Source: Pusillimonas caeni (GTDB taxonomy: Bacteria; Pseudomonadota; Gammaproteobacteria; Burkholderiales; Burkholderiaceae_B). Taken from it: a stretch of DNA of 64,000 nucleotides. This document shows positions 9,131 to 16,047 of the stretch, one piece after another; position 1 is the stretch's first letter; each line of letters starts with the position of its first letter. Both the position numbers and the translations under genes were made by a program. The stretch is from assembly GCF_003545815.1 (NCBI RefSeq), contig NZ_PDUW01000009.1:1-64000 (forward strand), in the 5' to 3' direction. Below the pieces are notes generated by a model. The model saw only the letters and a list, made by a program, of their open reading frames with translations, made no database searches and had not been told where the DNA came from.

Positions 9131-10419
9131 GGCGCCCCCGGAGAAGATGAAAAATCGCCGGAGCGCAGCCGGGCCTGCCAGAAGGGATGAAAGAGATTCG
9201 GCCGCTCGAAATAGCCGTCGGGCCTGCCGTGAGGACGGGAAAAGAAGGTTTCGGCCGCGCTGCGTGTGATGATGGAAATGTCTTCCGGCCCTTGGCGGCG
9301 CAGCAGTACACCGAAGCCCAGGCGGGGTGCGGAGCCCTCCCCCGCCACGTCGAAATAGTCGGGCAGGCCCGACGACTGCCATTGCGGCCGAGCCGCGACC
9401 GCGCGGGAATTGGCCAGCGGATTGGCATCGCCCGAGAAGATGTCCCAATCGGTGGCTTCCCGCACCCAGCGCCAGAAATCCTGAGCGGAGAAATCGTCCG
9501 GAGGGTTCTCGACATGGGGAGAGTCTGTACGCTGCCGGCCAGCGGTGGGAATCCAGCCCCAGCCCATGGCGTATTCGCGGAAGTAGCAGCCTATCCAGCG
9601 ATTGGAGCGCAAGGCATGGAAGGATTGCGTATCGATGGACTGCCACACGCCCGAGTCGTCGAGTTGGGTCTGCCCTCGGCGACGAAGCTCATGCCGGCGA
9701 GCGGGACAACGCGCCTGCACCGGCCAGGGATTGCGCGCGGTATGGTTGCGGGGTGATAGAAAACCATAATGCCCGGCCGCATCGCGCGCAAACGACGCCA
9801 AGTGCCTGCGTCCGGCATGCAGCCGGACGGCGCCGGGCCAGTCGTCGTGCTCGATCTCCAGCACGGACGGCTCGCCGGGGTAGTGACGCCCCAGCACTTG
9901 CGTCATCGCTTCGTGGCGGGCCTGCGGCAGATCGTCGACGATGTCGTGCTGGACCGCGCCCAGCACCTGATGAACAAGCCTGTCGTGCGCGGCATGGGCC
10001 GCCGCCAGCTGCCCCGGGGTTTGCGCCAGCGATTCGAGTCCGCCCGCACCCATGGCGGCCGCATAGGCGGACCCATGCGCCGCGCCGAACAGCATGGCGA
10101 TCAGATAGACGGGTGGATTGCCTATCGTGGCCTGGCGGGATTCGGCGCCGCCCAGAAACGCCCAGGTGCCCAAAGTGACGAGGTGGGCCATGGCCACCTG
10201 ATGCCCCACCTGGGAACGGTTGAGGAAGGCCAGCATGTTCAAGGCGCGCGCCTGGACCAGAGCGCCGCTGTACGCGGCGGCATCGAGGCCGTGAAGCTGG
10301 CGCGCCTTGGCCGCCACCATCTGCCCCGTGGCAAAGTAGCGCACCAGCACCAGGGAGGCGACGGCGGCGAGCAACATGCCCCAGACCAGGGCCTGGCCGC
10401 CTTGCGGATGCGGGTTCAT
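9127..10419 (-). CDS. TadG-like pilus-locus protein with pseudopilin N-terminus
   Basis: 430-residue protein starting with [20 protein letters not shown] and a hydrophobic stretch to [10 protein letters not shown], the layout of Flp/TadG proteins exported by the tad machine. The long body is rich in Trp, His and Arg and has no domain I can name. It overlaps the Flp pilin stop by four bases (ATGA) and the TadE-like start by four bases, so all three are one translationally coupled unit. A role as large minor pilin or tip protein is an inference. Confidence 0.75.
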   Translation of the reverse strand: MNPHPQGGQALVWGMLLAAVASLVLVRYFATGQMVAAKARQLHGLDAAAYSGALVQARALNMLAFLNRSQVGHQVAMAHLVTLGTWAFLGGAESRQATIGNPPVYLIAMLFGAAHGSAYAAAMGAGGLESLAQTPGQLAAAHAAHDRLVHQVLGAVQHDIVDDLPQARHEAMTQVLGRHYPGEPSVLEIEHDDWPGAVRLHAGRRHLASFARDAAGHYGFLSPRNHTARNPWPVQARCPARRHELRRRGQTQLDDSGVWQSIDTQSFHALRSNRWIGCYFREYAMGWGWIPTAGRQRTDSPHVENPPDDFSAQDFWRWVREATDWDIFSGDANPLANSRAVAARPQWQSSGLPDYFDVAGEGSAPRLGFGVLLRRQGPEDISIITRSAAETFFSRPHGRPDGYFERPNLFHPFWQARLRSGDFSSSPGAP

Positions 10420-10682
10420 TGACCGGCGCCGGCGTTGCCGGTGAACGACTTCAGGCTTTTGGCGGCGGTTTGCCCGGCCGCCGCTTCAGATGCGGCCTGC
10501 GCCGCCTGGCTCTGCGCGGAGCCGTCTTCGCCTGCCAGTTCGCGCGCCATGGCCGCGGTCTGAGAACGCACGACCTGGCCGAACAATTGATACACCGCGA
10601 TGGCCGCCACCGCGACCAGGGCCACGATGATGATGTATTCGGTCATGCCTTGGCCGCGCTGGCGCGGGTGGGCTTGCTGCAT
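10416..10682 (-). CDS. flp: Flp-type pilin precursor
   Basis: 88-residue pilin. The leader MQQAHPRQRGQG is followed by MTEYIIIVALVAVAAIAVYQLFGQVV, with Gly at the predicted cut and Glu-Tyr three and four residues later, as in Flp pilins processed by a TadV/CpaA-type peptidase. The C-terminal half is Ala/Gln-rich. It is the first gene of the tad operon and has a near-consensus AAGGAGG ribosome site. At 88 residues it is longer than the commonest Flp pilins (about 50-75). No prepilin peptidase gene is found in this window. Confidence 0.85.
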   Translation of the reverse strand: MQQAHPRQRGQGMTEYIIIVALVAVAAIAVYQLFGQVVRSQTAAMARELAGEDGSAQSQAAQAASEAAAGQTAAKSLKSFTGNAGAGQ

Positions 10683-10909
10683 GGTCGCCTCCTTGATCCG
10701 GTCTTATGGGAAGTCTCGCTTCCGCCGGAAGAAGGCACAATCCGCAGATGCCGATACGGATCGAATTGCGCAGCGGCCTAAATCCACCGTGCCCTGCGCG
10801 AAGAAATGGCGGATGGCTTAGATCATGGCGCCTCGACATCGCGCAAGTATCCAGGAAACTGGCTGGCCATGAGCGCTCTCGGGCGCTGTACCAGCACGAT
10901 TGAACGGGA

Positions 10910-11815
10910 TTAGCGGAAGATCAGCATCTGGTGGGCCGCCGTGCCCGCCTGCGCGCCATCGCCAATGGCAAACGACACGCTGCCGGCCATGCGCGCGGCA
11001 TCGCCGCAAGCAAACACCCCCGGCACAGACGTTTCCTTGAATTCGTTCGTCCGAATGTACCGACCGATTGGTCCCTCCTCCATGGCGCACCCCAGTTGCT
11101 CGGCGATCGGGCTGGCCACACGCGTTCGGCTAGCGACAAACAAGCCATCGAACGCGAGAAGCCTGGCGTCCACAAGTTCAACCGTCGCCGCTTCAGTGAT
11201 GCGCCGAATGGCCGTGGGTTCGAGGATCACGCCACGACGCTGCAGATCGCCCCGCTGGGCCTCATCAGGAATAACGCTGCCATTGATGAGCAGCGTCACC
11301 CTTCCCCAGTCGGGCAGCATCATCGCCTGATGCAATGAAACGTCGCCGACGCCGATCACGCCGATGCGGCCCTGCGCCAACTCATAACCGTGGCAGTACG
11401 GGCAATGAAATATGCTCCGGCCCCATCTGTCCGACAGACCATCGATTTCCGGCAGATCGTCGACTACGCCCAAGGCAAGAACCAAACCCCGCGCATGGAA
11501 ATCCCGGCCTTGGTCGTCCTGCACGGCGAACACATCTTCCGTCCGTCGTGCAAGAGCTGCCGTGCCTTCAAGCCACTGAACCGTTGGATAGGCTTGAACC
11601 TGCTCACGGCCAACCGCAGCGATCGCGTCCGGCGACCGTCCATCCTGGCCCAGAAGGCCGTGCGACGTCGCCGCAAAGCGGTTGCGACGGACGCCGGCAT
11701 CGATCACCAGCACGCGCCGCCTCGCGCGGGCGAGCTGCATGGCCGCCGCCTGGCCGGCATAGCTGCCGCCAATCACGATCACGTCGAAGTGGTCCTGGGT
11801 GCTTGCCATAGACAT
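10910..11815 (-). CDS. FAD/NAD(P)-dependent thioredoxin-reductase-like oxidoreductase
   Basis: 301-residue flavoprotein of the thioredoxin reductase fold. FAD-binding DVIVIGGSYAGQAAAMQLARA lies at the N-terminus, the redox pair CPYCHGYEL near residue 140, the NAD(P) motif IGVIGVGDVSLHQAM after it, and the C-terminal GVFACGDAA. The substrate is unknown; no thioredoxin gene is adjacent. The ATG at 11815 has a GGAGAA ribosome site; an alternative GTG at 11842 overlaps the upstream stop but lacks a clear site. It forms an operon with the 70-residue protein and points away from the Zur-type palindrome at 12108, so it may be part of the same metal response. Confidence 0.85.
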   Translation of the reverse strand: MSMASTQDHFDVIVIGGSYAGQAAAMQLARARRRVLVIDAGVRRNRFAATSHGLLGQDGRSPDAIAAVGREQVQAYPTVQWLEGTAALARRTEDVFAVQDDQGRDFHARGLVLALGVVDDLPEIDGLSDRWGRSIFHCPYCHGYELAQGRIGVIGVGDVSLHQAMMLPDWGRVTLLINGSVIPDEAQRGDLQRRGVILEPTAIRRITEAATVELVDARLLAFDGLFVASRTRVASPIAEQLGCAMEEGPIGRYIRTNEFKETSVPGVFACGDAARMAGSVSFAIGDGAQAGTAAHQMLIFR

Positions 11816-11838
11816 ATTCGATTCTCCAGTGGCAATGG

Positions 11839-12051
11839 TCACGTGTCGGCCAGTTCACGCGATGCGCGCTCGAACCATTCCTGCACCGCCCGCCAGTGGC
11901 GATCGCCATACCGGCGGCGAAACCGCTGGGTTTCCTCCAGCGCCTCGTTGCGCCAGACGCTCAAGCGCTGTTCCACATACTGCGAGGTGAGCGCAATACC
12001 GCATTCGACAATGATGCAGTGGCGCCATTGCTCATACGACTGGGGAATCAT
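11839..12051 (-). CDS. Small protein of unknown function upstream of the flavoprotein
   Basis: 70-residue soluble protein (MIPQSYEQWRHCIIVECGIA...), rich in Arg, Glu and Trp, with two Cys near the N-terminus and a predicted helical body. No family is recognised. Coding is supported by its tight junction with the flavoprotein gene, an AGGAAG ribosome-like site upstream of the ATG, and its position directly downstream of the divergent regulatory region. Confidence 0.6.
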   Translation of the reverse strand: MIPQSYEQWRHCIIVECGIALTSQYVEQRLSVWRNEALEETQRFRRRYGDRHWRAVQEWFERASRELADT

Positions 12052-12107
12052 GGCATTTCGCTTCCTACTTTGGCGACCATTACCAGCGCCATTCTTTATC
12101 CAATAAA

Positions 12108-12125
12108 GTTATGTTATAACATAAC
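12108..12125. promoter_or_regulatory. Perfect 18-bp palindrome matching a Zur operator
   Basis: GTTATGTTATAACATAAC is a perfect palindrome in an AT-rich gap between two divergent transcription units. It matches the consensus of proteobacterial zinc uptake regulator (Zur) boxes, with the RTGTTATANTATAACAY-like core. On the right it is followed by the broken zur-like gene and a COG0523 GTPase, both classic Zur-regulon members; on the left by the 70-residue protein and flavoprotein. Control of both directions is an inference from the position. Confidence 0.82.
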
Positions 12126-12165
12126 GATTTGTAGTCCATGAACCCTACGCTGATACGGGCACAAC

Positions 12166-12375
12166 ATGAACAGGCAAGCAGAGCTGACAGGCAATCAGCG
12201 GCGGATACTGCAGGCGCTGCGCGGGCCAACGGACCGCTGGGCGCCTATGCCTTGCTGGAGCGTGTCGGATTCAGCGGAGCGACCCAGGTCTATCGTGCGC
12301 TTCCGCCATGCTGTCATCGAGGTGCATGGCAAGTGCTCCGCATGCTGCGCCATCGAGCAGGCAGGACACGGTTGA
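12166..12375 (+). pseudogene. Degraded zur-like regulator (two frame changes, central deletion)
   Basis: Pieces of a Zur/Fur-family protein occur in two frames. Frame 1 gives ELTGNQRRILQALRG; from about 12225 frame 3 gives ANGPLGAYALLERVGFSGATQVYRAL, the winged-helix DNA-reading part; from about 12303 frame 1 resumes with HAVIEVHGKCSACCA, like the C-terminal zinc-site end of Zur (VE..G.C..C). The whole is about 70 codons against about 150 usual, so the central half, including the His/Cys metal site, is missing. The recognition of each piece is from family memory, not an alignment. A sequencing error alone would not explain the missing middle. Confidence 0.62.
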
Positions 12376-12424
12376 CGCGCATGGACGCCGGCAGATCCTT
12401 TTTTATGACACGAGATATCGAACC

Positions 12425-13654
12425 ATGAATTCAGCAGCTTCCCACCTTGATCCGCGCTTGCCCGTCACCGTCTTGTCCGGCTTTCTTGGAGCCGGCAAGA
12501 CAACCCTGCTCAACCACATCCTCAACAATCGCGAGGGCCGCCGCGTGGCGGTCATCGTCAACGACATGAGCGAGGTCAACATCGACGCCGCGCTGGTGCG
12601 CGAGGGCGGCGCCGAACTGTCCCGCACCGACGAGAAGCTGGTGGAGATGAGCAACGGCTGCATCTGCTGCACGCTGCGCGAGGATCTTCTGCTCGAAGTG
12701 GACCGCTTGGCCAAAGAAGGCCGGTTCGACCAGCTCGTCATCGAATCCACCGGCATTTCCGAACCTCTGCCGGTGGCGGAAACCTTCACCTTCGAAGGCG
12801 AGGACGGCCGCAGTTTGGGCGAGGTCGCCCGCCTGGACACCATGGTAACGGTCGTCGATGCCTACAACTTCCTGCGCGACTATGGTTCGCGCGACAGCCT
12901 GCAGGAACGTGGCGAGTCGATGGGCGAAGAAGACGAGCGCACCGTGGTAGACCTACTGATCGAGCAAATCGAGTTTTGCGACGTCCTCGTGCTCAACAAG
13001 GTGGATCTTATCAATGAGCAGGAACGCGAACGGTTGATGGCGATTCTGCACAAACTGAACCCCCGGGCACGGATTGAAGTCGCCGAATTCGGCAAAGTAC
13101 CGCTGGATCGTGTGCTGGCCACGGGCCTGTTCGATTTCCAGGAAGCGTCCAAGGCACCAGGGTGGCTGCAGGAGCTGCGCGGCACCCACACCCCCGAAAC
13201 CGAGGAGTACGGCATCCGCAGCTTCGTCTACCGGGCGCGCCGGCCCTTCCATCCACAGCGTTTCCAAGCGTTGTTGCAAGACGAATGGCCGGGCGTGGTC
13301 CGTTCCAAGGGCTTTTACTGGCTGGCCAGCCACCCGACGATGGCGGGCTCCTGGTCGCAGGCGGGTGCCGTGGTGCGTCACGGTCCGGCCGGCTACTGGT
13401 GGGCGGCCATGCCGCCGGAGCGCTGGCCGCAGGATCCGGAAACCGTCCGCCTGATCCGCGCCAAATGGGATGAGAACGTAGGCGATGCTCGCCAGGAGCT
13501 CGTGCTGATCGGCATGGATATGGACGAGAGCGCGCTGTGCGCAGGGCTTGACGCCTGTCTGCTGACCGACGAGGAAATGGGCCTGGGTCCGGATGCCTGG
13601 CAGCAGTGGCCGACGCCCTTTGAAGCGTGGCCCGAACGTCAACCCGCATTCTAG
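12425..13654 (+). CDS. COG0523 GTPase, zinc metallochaperone type (ZigA/CobW-like)
   Basis: 409-residue G3E P-loop GTPase. It shows Walker A SGFLGAGKTTLLNHIL, the COG0523 metal motif NGCICCTLREDLL (CxCC), the Walker B/ESTG segment LVIESTGISEPLPVAETF, the guanine motif LNKVDLI, and a C-terminal CobW-C domain (RPFHPQRFQALL...SKGFYWLASHP). Zur-regulated members of this family are thought to deliver zinc to client enzymes during zinc shortage. The ATG at 12425 gives the normal N-terminus (MNSAASHLDPRLPVTVLSG); the frame is open further upstream over the zur remnant. It is the first intact gene downstream of the Zur-type palindrome. Confidence 0.92.
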   Translation: MNSAASHLDPRLPVTVLSGFLGAGKTTLLNHILNNREGRRVAVIVNDMSEVNIDAALVREGGAELSRTDEKLVEMSNGCICCTLREDLLLEVDRLAKEGRFDQLVIESTGISEPLPVAETFTFEGEDGRSLGEVARLDTMVTVVDAYNFLRDYGSRDSLQERGESMGEEDERTVVDLLIEQIEFCDVLVLNKVDLINEQERERLMAILHKLNPRARIEVAEFGKVPLDRVLATGLFDFQEASKAPGWLQELRGTHTPETEEYGIRSFVYRARRPFHPQRFQALLQDEWPGVVRSKGFYWLASHPTMAGSWSQAGAVVRHGPAGYWWAAMPPERWPQDPETVRLIRAKWDENVGDARQELVLIGMDMDESALCAGLDACLLTDEEMGLGPDAWQQWPTPFEAWPERQPAF

Positions 13655-13863
13655 GTGGTATCGAGCATAAATTGGATACCGTACTGACCGCCTTCCCGAC
13701 GTTTCACTTACCGAACGCTCGCCCAAACTGAGCGCCTTGCAATGAGTGGGAATGCAGGACATGGACTTGCCGATCCGGATCGCGGAGGCAGGCTGCCGCG
13801 AGGTGCACGCTCTGAAGCGGACATGACTATGCAGCATTCATACCGACAAGAGGGACTCCAAGC

Positions 13864-14925
13864 ATGATCAACAGAAACAACTCCGGCCGTGATGGAGGTG
13901 TTACGAGCCTGCCCAAGTTGGCCATCACGCTGGGCGATCCGGCCGGCATCGGTCCCGAAATCGCGTTAAAAGCCGCGCTCGATCCTCGCGTCCTGGCGGT
14001 GTGCCGGCCGCTCTTGGTCGGTGACCGAAGCGCGGTGGCGCGGCATGCCGGGCTGTGTGGAATCGACGTTCGGATCGATCCGGTCGAATCCGCCGCCGAG
14101 GACGTCGCCCCAGGCACTGATCAGGTGACCATTCTGCATCGTGACCATTTCTCAACCGAACCGCTGCAGTTGGGACTGATCACGGCAGCGCACGGTCGGG
14201 CCGCCGTCGATGCCGCGCGTGCCGCCATTGAGGCGGCGCTGGCCGGACAGGTCGGCGCGGTGGTCGCCTGCCCGCAGACCGAGTCCGCCATTCACGCCGC
14301 GGGCATCGAGTTCGATGGCTATCCGTCGTTTGTGGCGCGTTGTACCGGCGTCCCGGTCGAAGATGCCTATCTGATGATGTGCTTCGATGCCGTTCGGATC
14401 GTTCATGCCACGCTGCACGTAAGCCTGCGCGAAGCCCTGGATCTCGTTACCGAAGCGCGTGTGCTGCGCGTGATCTCGGCCACCCATGCCGTGTTGTCTC
14501 ACGATGGCCGTTCCCCTCGCATCGCCGTTGCCGGCATCAATCCGCATGCGAGCGAAGGCGGGCTGTTCGGTTTTGAGGAAGCCCGCATCATCGAGCCGGC
14601 GCTGGCGACGGCGCGATCACAGGGCATCGACGTCGACGGCCCTTTCGGTGTCGACACGCTGTTCAAGAAGCCCGGATACGACGCCTTCGTGGTGATGTAC
14701 CACGACCAGGGCCATTTGGCCGCCAAGCTGCTGGCCACCAACCGGATCGCGGGCCTGACCATTGGCACGCCCATTCTGTTTGCATCGGTCGGGCATGGCA
14801 GCGCGCTTGATATCGCCGGTAAGAACAAGGCGACGCCGGACGCCGTGATCGAAGCGGTCTTGCGAGTCGCCGCCGGCGCAACAGGCGGCATGCGCGCGAA
14901 TCCCGAGGTGGTGGACGCCCTATGA
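13864..14925 (+). CDS. PdxA-family 4-phosphohydroxy-L-threonine dehydrogenase-like protein
   Basis: 353-residue member of the PdxA family, NAD-dependent, divalent-metal enzymes. TLGDPAGIGPEIALKA at the N-terminus and the three metal histidines HATLHVSLREAL, GINPHASEGGLFGFEE and MYHDQGHLAAKLL are present, so it looks catalytically intact. Its place in a zinc-stress cluster and its sequence differences from housekeeping PdxA suggest a PdxA2-like paralogue; substrate and metal are not known. Its stop overlaps a downstream ATG (ATGA at 14922-14925). The start at 13864 has an AGAGGGAC purine stretch upstream. About 200 bp between the GTPase and this gene hold no clear gene. Confidence 0.85.
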   Translation: MINRNNSGRDGGVTSLPKLAITLGDPAGIGPEIALKAALDPRVLAVCRPLLVGDRSAVARHAGLCGIDVRIDPVESAAEDVAPGTDQVTILHRDHFSTEPLQLGLITAAHGRAAVDAARAAIEAALAGQVGAVVACPQTESAIHAAGIEFDGYPSFVARCTGVPVEDAYLMMCFDAVRIVHATLHVSLREALDLVTEARVLRVISATHAVLSHDGRSPRIAVAGINPHASEGGLFGFEEARIIEPALATARSQGIDVDGPFGVDTLFKKPGYDAFVVMYHDQGHLAAKLLATNRIAGLTIGTPILFASVGHGSALDIAGKNKATPDAVIEAVLRVAAGATGGMRANPEVVDAL

Positions 14926-15122
14926 ACAATATGACGATGAACCCTGTAGAAACGCATGCACGCCCGCCGGCTCAGCCTGACCGACTGGTCGATCTGAGCA
15001 GCGCGGGGCCAGCCCGTCTCTTCGGTATGGCCGTCAAGGGACGCATGAGGTGTTGGTCGGCCGGCCCCTTGGCCAACCCATCGAGTTTTTGGAGACAAAA
15101 CCATCATTACCTGGAGAGTCGA

Positions 15123-15590
15123 ATGAGCGAGTCCAGTGATTTGAAGCGCGCCGGGCTGAAAGCGACACTGCCGCGGCTCAGGATTCTGGAAGTCTTCGAA
15201 CAGGCGATGCCGCGCCATCTCTCGCCCGAAGACGTCTACCGCCAACTGCTGAGCAGGAATATCGAAGTGGGCCTGGCAACGGTATACCGCGTCCTCGCCC
15301 AGCTTCAGCAGGCCGGTTTGCTAAGGCTCGCACGTTTTGATGCCGGCAAGGCGATGTACGAACTGGATGATGGCTCCCACCACGATCATCTGGTCTGCAC
15401 AGAGTGCGGCTGGGTAGAGGAATTTCACGACGAGGTCATCGAAGCACACCAACGCCGCGTCGCAAAGCGACTGGGATTCGAGCTCGGGGATCACACCCTC
15501 GTCCTTTATGGACGCTGTACGAAGGTCGATTGCGAACATCGGCACCACATGGAATCACGACAAGGATGCAAGCATGAACACTTCAGATAG
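15123..15590 (+). CDS. fur: Ferric uptake regulator family protein Fur
   Basis: 155-residue Fur-family repressor. It has the winged helix (LKATLPRLRILEVFEQ...LSPEDVYRQLLSRNIEVGLATVYRVLAQLQQAGLL) and the metal-binding dimer domain with DGSHHDHLVCTECGWVEEF. It ends in a His/Cys-rich tail (CEHRHHMESRQGCKHEHF). The motif set matches Fur better than Zur or PerR. The ATG at 15123 has a GGAGAG site nine bases upstream. Between the PdxA-like stop and this start there is an in-frame open stretch (14922-15122) of no recognised family, possibly the remains of another gene. Location inside a zinc cluster makes it a possible paralogue rather than the main iron Fur. Confidence 0.85.
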   Translation: MSESSDLKRAGLKATLPRLRILEVFEQAMPRHLSPEDVYRQLLSRNIEVGLATVYRVLAQLQQAGLLRLARFDAGKAMYELDDGSHHDHLVCTECGWVEEFHDEVIEAHQRRVAKRLGFELGDHTLVLYGRCTKVDCEHRHHMESRQGCKHEHFR

Positions 15591-15620
15591 GCCCCTGGAC
15601 GGCGCAACGGGTCGCGGAGA

Positions 15621-15974
15621 GTGCACTGCACACCTCAGCCCCTGCATTTCGCTGCCCGTACTTCGGTCGAACAGGTCGAGGAAGGCCATGAGCTGGCACC
15701 GAAGTTCGATCGCGGCGGGTTGATCCCTTGCGTCACGACCGATGCCCGGACCGGCGACGTGCTGATGCTGGGCTACATGAACGCCGAAGCCCTGAGCTTG
15801 ACCGTCCAGACGGGCGAAGCCCACTATTGGAGCCGATCGCGCCAGACGGTATGGCACAAAGGCGCCGTCGGCGAGGAGCGCGGGCAAGGCGATAGCTTGG
15901 TCTTCACCGAGGCTGAGAGAACTTTCGACCCGACCAAGGTCTATGGCGATGCGCCCAATCCCACTATCCTGTAG
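15621..15974 (+). CDS. HisI-like phosphoribosyl-AMP cyclohydrolase paralogue lacking the zinc-ligand segment
   Basis: 117-residue protein whose first 80 residues match HisI: KFDRGGLIPCVTTDARTGDVLMLGYMNAEAL and EAHYWSRSRQTVWHKG. In HisI this is followed by the DCD.D metal loop and the ACHTG...SCFY zinc cysteines; here the sequence jumps to LVFTEAERTFDPTKVYGDAPNPTIL, which resembles the extreme C-terminus of long HisI forms. So the zinc and magnesium site is absent, probably by an in-frame deletion of about 30-40 codons. It may be inactive. HisI paralogues are known companions of Zur-controlled COG0523 genes. The start is GTG at 15621; it lacks a well-spaced ribosome site, so the true start is uncertain. 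Confidence 0.7.
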   Translation: MHCTPQPLHFAARTSVEQVEEGHELAPKFDRGGLIPCVTTDARTGDVLMLGYMNAEALSLTVQTGEAHYWSRSRQTVWHKGAVGEERGQGDSLVFTEAERTFDPTKVYGDAPNPTIL

Positions 15975-16047
15975 AGCACAGCCCTCGGCATAAAGGCGTG
16001 CTCCAGACTGACGCCATAGGCCGCATTTTTCATTGAGAGAAAGAGCC

